Source of the DNA: Culex pipiens pallens
Lineage: Eukaryota; Arthropoda; Insecta; Diptera; Culicidae
Assembly (NCBI RefSeq): GCF_016801865.2
Contig: NC_068938.1
Location: 134,072,416-134,136,415 of the forward strand
Reading direction: 5' to 3'
Length of the DNA: 64,000 bases
Both the position numbers and the translations under genes were made by a program. Below, piece after piece: positions 58,160-64,000 of this stretch (within the stretch, counting starts at the first letter, position 1; the number at the start of each line of letters is the position of its first letter). The notes beneath the pieces were generated by a model that searched no databases, had not been told where the DNA came from, and was given only the letters and a program-made list of their open reading frames with translations.

Positions 58160-60347
58160 GGGTCATTCCATCTGAAGCGGAACAGCATTTGAAAATAACC
58201 CTCTCCGATCCTGCTCAAATTTGGCAGAGCTGTTGATACTATCAAAACATGCAAGAATCCCGAATTTCATCCAAATCGGACCACCCCCTCCATTTTTGTA
58301 CCTCCCCCAAAAATCGACTTTTTGGCGATTTTTGGCCAAACCTCCTAGTTTCAAACGGCGATAGCTCAGGAAAAACAAATCTCAGAAGGTCGGTCTTAGA
58401 CTCAATTTTGAAGGAAATTGGACGTAGAATCCATTTCCGTGATCAAAATGTTGATTAATTTATTTTTTCTACCTGTATTGCGCAATTGAAAACTTTAAAC
58501 GGCCGTATCTCAAAACACCCCAACTTATTTTTTTTATTTGACCTCACCATCGTGTTCCCCGGCCAATTTTACATAAGAATCACCTATCGACAGAAATGAA
58601 TATGTTTCGTTCCAGAGATATCGAATTTTAAAGTTTTGTGTTTTCGAGATTACCTGCATCAGCTTCATTCGCCGCATCTGCTAGAAGCACACAGGCGGGC
58701 TGATCAATAACTGCTACCTGGCCATTTATTGAAATAATATTTCATCATAAATAATCTTCTTCAAATTGAGCAAAAATTAACTGTATAATACTGTAGGAAA
58801 CTGAAGTTTAATCGCAAATGTTTATCTGCTCAAAAAAATTAATGAAGTGAATTTCTGTGTTAACCCACTGGACAGAGCAATGACGACACACAGTAAAGGG
58901 CAGAATTGGATTCCGACGGAGCGAGAGGAAAATCCAATTCTCGGATTAGTTTTCAAAAAGCCGTAAGAGCCATTGTTAAACAAAGTCCTTTTTGCATCGG
59001 TATTCGACCTACTTACGAAAAACCAATATCAAAATGCTCGAGATTGTTCATCTACACGTCCTTCAAGTGCCCCAAACTTAAAATAAATGAAATTTTGTTT
59101 CATTTTCTAGAAAAACGAAAATTAGTGTCAGAGGTCACAATGGCTCTTACGGCTTTTTAAAAACTTACCCGAGAATTAATCTTGTTAGTAACACTGAAAA
59201 ATAAGTGCACGATACATTATTGAGTAAAAATATGAATTAAAATGAATAAAATTTGTTGATACGTTGTACTCTAGTGAAGGACGATCACAAAGAGTAGGAA
59301 AAGGATTTCTGGAATGTATAAAACTGAAAAATGTAAAAAAATCACAAAGTTTGATCTGCTGCAAAGCGGCTAATTCTCCAAATTTAGTTGCGATGATTTC
59401 GACACCGTCCGAACAACAGTGTTTTTTTGCATCTATCATTCTTGGATTCTTGGAACACAATACGGCTGCTGTCCTCACGTATAAGGATTTTTTTAATTAA
59501 ATGTACCTTGACCAAAATCATATTTTAATGAAATGGAGCTGGCTCACTATATAAAAATTGATTTAATATGATCAATCTAAACCATAAATCAGAATTATGG
59601 TAAAGTGTCAATAATAAACTATAATAATAATAATAATAAAGCAGGTTTTGGGGTTTTTGCTGAATGGCACTATTTTCTCCACTTCATTAATTTTTTTGAG
59701 AAGATAAACATTTGCGATTAAACTTCAGTTTCCTACAGTATTATACAGTTAATTTTTGCTCAATTTGATGAAGATTATTTATGATGAAATAAATATAAAA
59801 ATATTTCAATAAATGGCCAGGTAGCAGTTATTGATCAGCCCGCCTGTGTGCTTCTAGCAGATGCGGCGAATGAAGCTGATGCAGGTAATCTCGAAAACAC
59901 AAAACTTTAAAATTCGATATCTCTGGAACGAAACATATTCATTCATTCATTGAGGTCAAATAAAAAAAAATAAGTTGGGGTGTTTTGAGATACGGCCGTT
60001 TAATGTTTTCAATTGCGCAATACAGGTAGAAAAATAAATTAATCAACATTATGATTACGGAAATGGATTCTACGTCCGATTTCCTTCACAATTGAGTTGA
60101 AGAACGACCTTCTGAGATTTGTGGTTCCTGAGCTATCGCCGTTTGAAACTAGGAGGTTTGGCCAAAAATCGCCAAAAAGTCAATTTTTTGGGGAGGTACA
60201 AAAATGGAGGGGTTGGTCCGATTTGGATGAAATTCGGGATTCTTGCATGTTTTGATAGTATCAACAGCTCAGCCAAATTTGAGCAGGATCGGAGAGGGTA
60301 ATTTTCAAATTTGCACTTTTTCGTGCACAGTTGAGATGGAATGACCC
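58160..60347 (-). mobile_element. 2.2-kb foldback (long-TIR) element, copy 2, 4-bp TSD
   Basis: Starts GGGTCATTCCATCTGAAGCG and ends CAGTTGAGATGGAATGACCC, flanked by ATAT (58156-58159 and 60348-60351). The asymmetric termini are swapped relative to 7676-9901, so this copy is in the opposite orientation. Arms about 58160-58849 and 59684-60347; the right arm has lost about 45 bp near 59945. A (TAA)n run lies at 59622-59640. No transposase. Confidence 0.9.
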
Positions 60348-60351
60348 ATAT

Positions 60352-61755
60352 TTTAAAATACCAATTGCTGAATATGAATCGTAACAAATTTTTGATAGTT
60401 TGATGTGCTCTCTTGTTCTAGGCCTGTCTAGTTAATAAGTTAATAAGAAAACACAGAGGCATAGAATTGTGCACAACTTGTACTGGTCCCAAATCATCGA
60501 CACAATTTTATTTAAAAATTATTTCATTTCCAAATGCAACCCAAGCTGAACCTTTTTTATTCTTCTAGAATTGATTGTTAATATATTTTTCAATGTTTAT
60601 TCAGGTTATTTAATTATTACTCTATAAATGAGAAGAAGGCACCAACCACCTAAACGTGGAAGTTACGTTTTTTAAATACAGAGGGAGAAAAAATGACTCC
60701 CGGACAACTTTTTTTTTCAAAATCAGTTTGCTAAAAAATATTTTTGCAAATCCGTCTTGAAACTACTTACTTTTACTGTCATTCTTGAACGACGAAATAG
60801 CCTACTTTTCTGTATCCAAAAATAACAGAATTGAGTAGCAACACTTTTCAAAATAAAGTTCTACACCTACACCTTTTTTAATTATTAAAAACTTACCTAT
60901 TTCATACAGTCAGCTGTGGTTTTTGCAAAAAAAACTCAATGTTTAAAGTGTGCAAAATTATATGGAACCCCTAACAGTGTGGTACAGACCCATAATGATA
61001 AGCCCAGAAAACAAATATTGCAAATATTGTTCCCCCCTCTTCGAAATTGATCCAAAAAAGCAGGGACCAACAAGTATTTTTCCAATATATTTAAAAATTT
61101 ATGAAAGTAGAAGCCTAATTAACTGAAACCAATCTAAAATGCATTTGCTGCATGGATTAGACCGGTAAAAAATTTAAATAAATTACTTCAAGTTTTAAAA
61201 GTTGCTCAAGAATTACTTTTCACAAATTTTTTAAGGTTTTTAAATTATTAAACTATCATTAGGCTATCGCAAATATTTTTCGAAATTTTATTTTCCCCCT
61301 TCAAACACGTTCTAAAAAATCACGAAAAAGGGGGTTTTCCCGATAATTACGAAAATTTTGTGTTATTTTAAATGCAGTTTGCTGAAAAAAAAATTGAAAA
61401 GCATTCCCTTGCGTTTGAAATCATCTTTAACATTGTTGAGTTAACTTAAACATATTTAAAATGTTTGTGACAGTATTGTTGTACAGTATCGCAAAATGTT
61501 TTTTTTTCGAAATCATTTCTTTTTTCTTTAAAACTTTTGAAAAATAATTGTTACAAGCCGACTTTACTGCCAATATGCATTTTTCACGCCATTTTGCTTT
61601 AAAATTTTGAAATTTAGGCTTATCCTATTTTTTTTGTTGCATTGTGGCAACAGAAATTGATATTTGTATACAAAAAAAAAAAACATTACTTTAAACCACC
61701 TCAGTCATTGGTGCCATTCCTCCTTAAATCAATTGAAAAAGCTTTCTGCTTGTTT
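60352..61755. other. AT-rich sequence with relic repeats
   Basis: 60745-60870 repeats the CTTGAACGACGAAATAGCCT block seen at 39134-39150. Otherwise long homopolymer-rich DNA with no gene recognised. Confidence 0.45.
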
Positions 61756-62560
61756 TTTTTTTCATAAAATTATTTTTATTAGGTCCTTTTTGGTACTGGG
61801 ACCTGGTTAGGACCGAGTCGGCTTTTGTAATTTCATTTGACTTAATAATTACAGAGGATCTTGTGAGTAAATGTTAGTGGGAGGGGAGCCGATTACCCGC
61901 GGCCTACTCGGGGTTAGTAGGGAAGGGATTGATGTTAAGGACAAGGCGTGGGAAGGGAAGGGGGATTGTGTAGGGGTCTTAGTTGGCTCTACTGGCCTTT
62001 GCTTTTGTCCTCAGCCGCAACTCGGCGTCCAGCTGCTGGGACGTTCTTACTTTGCTTCCGGTGCAAACCAGAAACGACGGCTTTGTGTGAAGGCGAGTTA
62101 TACTAACTGAAGGAAAACTAACTGAAGGAAAACAAACTGAAGGAAAATTAACTGAAGAAAAACTAAATGGATATTTTGGAATCTAAGAGGAACTGATAGA
62201 TCGGATAGAGAACATCAAGGTCTAGTTGAGATAACGCGTCTCGCATCGGGATTTCTGGTAAGCTTTCTGCTTGTATCCATGACATGCAGAAAGCTTCGGC
62301 TAACAAGGCTAATTCCATAAAGCTTAGTACTGCCTCAGCCGGATCTTTTTCACCCTTTTTTGTATGTTTTAGCACAATTACTCATAACTTTTGATGGCGA
62401 TTGTCCACGCTCCATACAAAAAGTTTTTTTTGTATGGATAATTGTCCACGAAGGGGGGGGGGTTACATTTCCAGAAAAGTGTCCACGTGGTTTGTGGATG
62501 GTCCCTTTATCGTTGATTTTTTGTGAGATCCGCCCTTCAAGGGGCGTTTCCAAACAAAGA
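61756..62560. repeat. Unidentified repeat-like segment with a 16-bp minisatellite and a hairpin
   Basis: About four units of ACTAACTGAAGGAAA lie at 62103-62160. A perfect inverted repeat AAGCTTTCTGC (62260-62270) / GCAGAAAGCTT (62286-62296) follows. A minus-strand frame through 62375-62163 has protein-like composition but no domain I recognise. GTCCACGTGGTTTGTGGATG (62482-62501) is a word shared with 14585. Possibly the end of an unrecognised retroelement. Confidence 0.35.
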
Positions 62561-62569
62561 CTTGTTTCA

Positions 62570-64000
62570 TGGGATTCCGAATGAATTTATTAAAGAAACC
62601 AATAAGACACACGGATGCTGCTACATATTGCTTCACGTTGCGCAAATCCAAACGCCAAATTCCAACAGGACCAGACACGTTCCCAGCAGCACGTTCCACT
62701 CCACTAATCCGGATATCGCCAAACAAGAACCTCGCTTCTTTTTCCAACAGGAAACACCTTTCAAACCCGAGAATAAGCCCCCTTTTAATTCTCTTGCCGT
62801 TTCAATCGCGCAATGAATACCGCGACTCAGACTATCGACCTCAGAAATGGTGAATAACGACGAACAACGACGTCTAGCCGGTCCAGACTCGAAGGTTGAC
62901 TGGCTTAACCGCTTAAACGTTCCCTGGTATTGGTGAGATCAGCCTCCACCAGTTACGGCTCCGGCAAAATGCGTGAGCGACTCGAACGCGTGTGTAAAGA
63001 ACGCAGCACCAAAGAGGAACGGAGGAAAAACAGAAGACTCGAAAACTGGAAGTTGTCGTTGTGTTTGTATGTTGAATATTCGTGTTTTTGGTCGAAAGAA
63101 AACAAGACCACGCGAAACGTGAAAGCAATCAAAGCAAAAATGAAAACGAATATGTGTGTGAGAGAAATGAATTGTTTTTTCCTCTCTTTTCTTTTCAGCA
63201 AATTTGTACGAGAGATCGACAAAAGAATCGTGAACTCTCAGCGAGTTTTTCTCCGATGAAATTCACGAGTTCTTCAATCAATTAAATTCCTGATTGGGGC
63301 ACCCTGGTGTACATGTACGGAGCTGTGTGTGTAACCACTCGTTGAAGGCGCCTACGGGAAGAGAAATAAATAAATTCAAGTGAAGTACACCCCGTTCGTT
63401 GAATTTGGGGCCCACAAAGAGTGCGGAAGAGTGGAGGGGAATAAATAAATTTGATTAAATTGATTGAAAAAAATCGCTCGGAATTAAGTCGAGCGCGATT
63501 CTCGTTGCAGTGCCGAAGGTGTACGAGTGTGAGTGGGGCTCAGGCTCAGCGTTACGCGTGAAATGGCTCATTGAAGCCTGCAGCATTGATCGGCAGTTTT
63601 TTTGGTGGGGCTGTATGTGTGAAGCTGCTCCGTTGTGATCGTGTACGGAAAGCAAAAGTTCAGCCTGTTTGAACTTGTTGGAGCCTGTTTGCTTGCTCGC
63701 TTCCCCAAAAAAGGCAATGTAAATCATCAATCTGTTCCCGGAGTGTTTGTGAAATTGGAGGCAGCAAAAAAAAGAAGAAGAATAACCTAAGCCTAAAGCA
63801 AAAAAAAAAAAAGAAAAAAAAGAATTGTGTGAGTTTGTGATTGTGCAAAAAATAGTACCAACCCAACGCAAATTTAGCGAGAAAAGAGAAGTAAAAGGGA
63901 AGATAACCCAGCTGCACCCGACATCAATCAGCTGTCAGGCCAGAGTAGAGCAGAAAAAGCAGAGCAGATTCATCTGAATTGGATTAACGGCAGCATCGGC
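62570..64000 (+). other. Non-repetitive, 5'-leader-like island at the window edge
   Basis: GC-balanced then purine-rich sequence with strong candidate 3' splice sites: TTTTCCTCTCTTTTCTTTTCAG (two pieces, ending 63199) and ATTCTCGTTGCAG (ending 63510). Frames here are short and unrecognised. This fits an untranslated 5' exon region of a plus-strand host gene extending past 64000, but nothing in the window proves it. Confidence 0.3.

Noticed and set aside
62163..62375. 70-codon minus-strand frame with protein-like composition
   Set aside because: No family recognised, preceded by a minisatellite and hairpin; could be an old retroelement piece, but I cannot support a CDS.

Overview
This is animal nuclear DNA, most likely from a culicine mosquito (Culex-like). 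I infer this from the dense mix of non-LTR retrotransposons, TA-, 3-bp and 4-bp-flanked MITEs, foldback elements and tRNA-derived SINEs in an AT-rich background, with no bacterial gene organisation. I find no host protein-coding gene I can name. The only long intact CDS is a 1002-codon RTE-clade retrotransposon ORF on the minus strand (49221-52229).

Layout. 0-7.4 kb: a tRNA-derived SINE, a frameshifted Jockey-type ORF1 with no ORF2, a 13-copy tandem array of a 141-bp monomer, and a rearranged Penelope-like element. 7.7-9.9 kb: a 2.2-kb foldback element with 4-bp target duplications; a second full copy lies at 58.2-60.3 kb in opposite orientation. 10-18.8 kb: a small MITE, a 265-bp tandem duplication, an 8-bp-TSD hAT-like element, and a GGG-AATTCTCTACC foldback interrupted by a 1.13-kb insertion with a 23-bp target duplication. 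18.8-31.8 kb: non-repetitive, more GC-balanced islands alternating with MITEs; one of these MITEs carries an internal tRNA-Leu-like Pol III promoter. 32-43.6 kb: mainly foldback elements and dispersed repeats, several nested, with empty sites visible in paralogous copies. 44.2-45.2 kb: a non-repetitive island. 46.2-49 kb: a Russian-doll locus in which a palindrome sits inside a hAT-type element, inside a 164-bp tandem repeat, inside an outer mosquito repeat. 49.2-52.8 kb: the full-length RTE element with a 15-bp target duplication, inserted at the edge of another tRNA-bearing MITE. 54.9-56.6 kb and 62.6-64 kb: non-repetitive, promoter/5'-leader-like sequence, possibly the edge of a host gene on the plus strand, with no coding exon I can prove.

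The RTE element could in principle supply endonuclease and reverse transcriptase in trans to short retroelements, but I see no shared 3' tail proving this. The many inverted-repeat DNA elements lack transposase and are non-autonomous. Element ends given to the base rest on terminal repeats, target duplications or empty paralogous sites read by eye; percent identities and family names from databases could not be computed.
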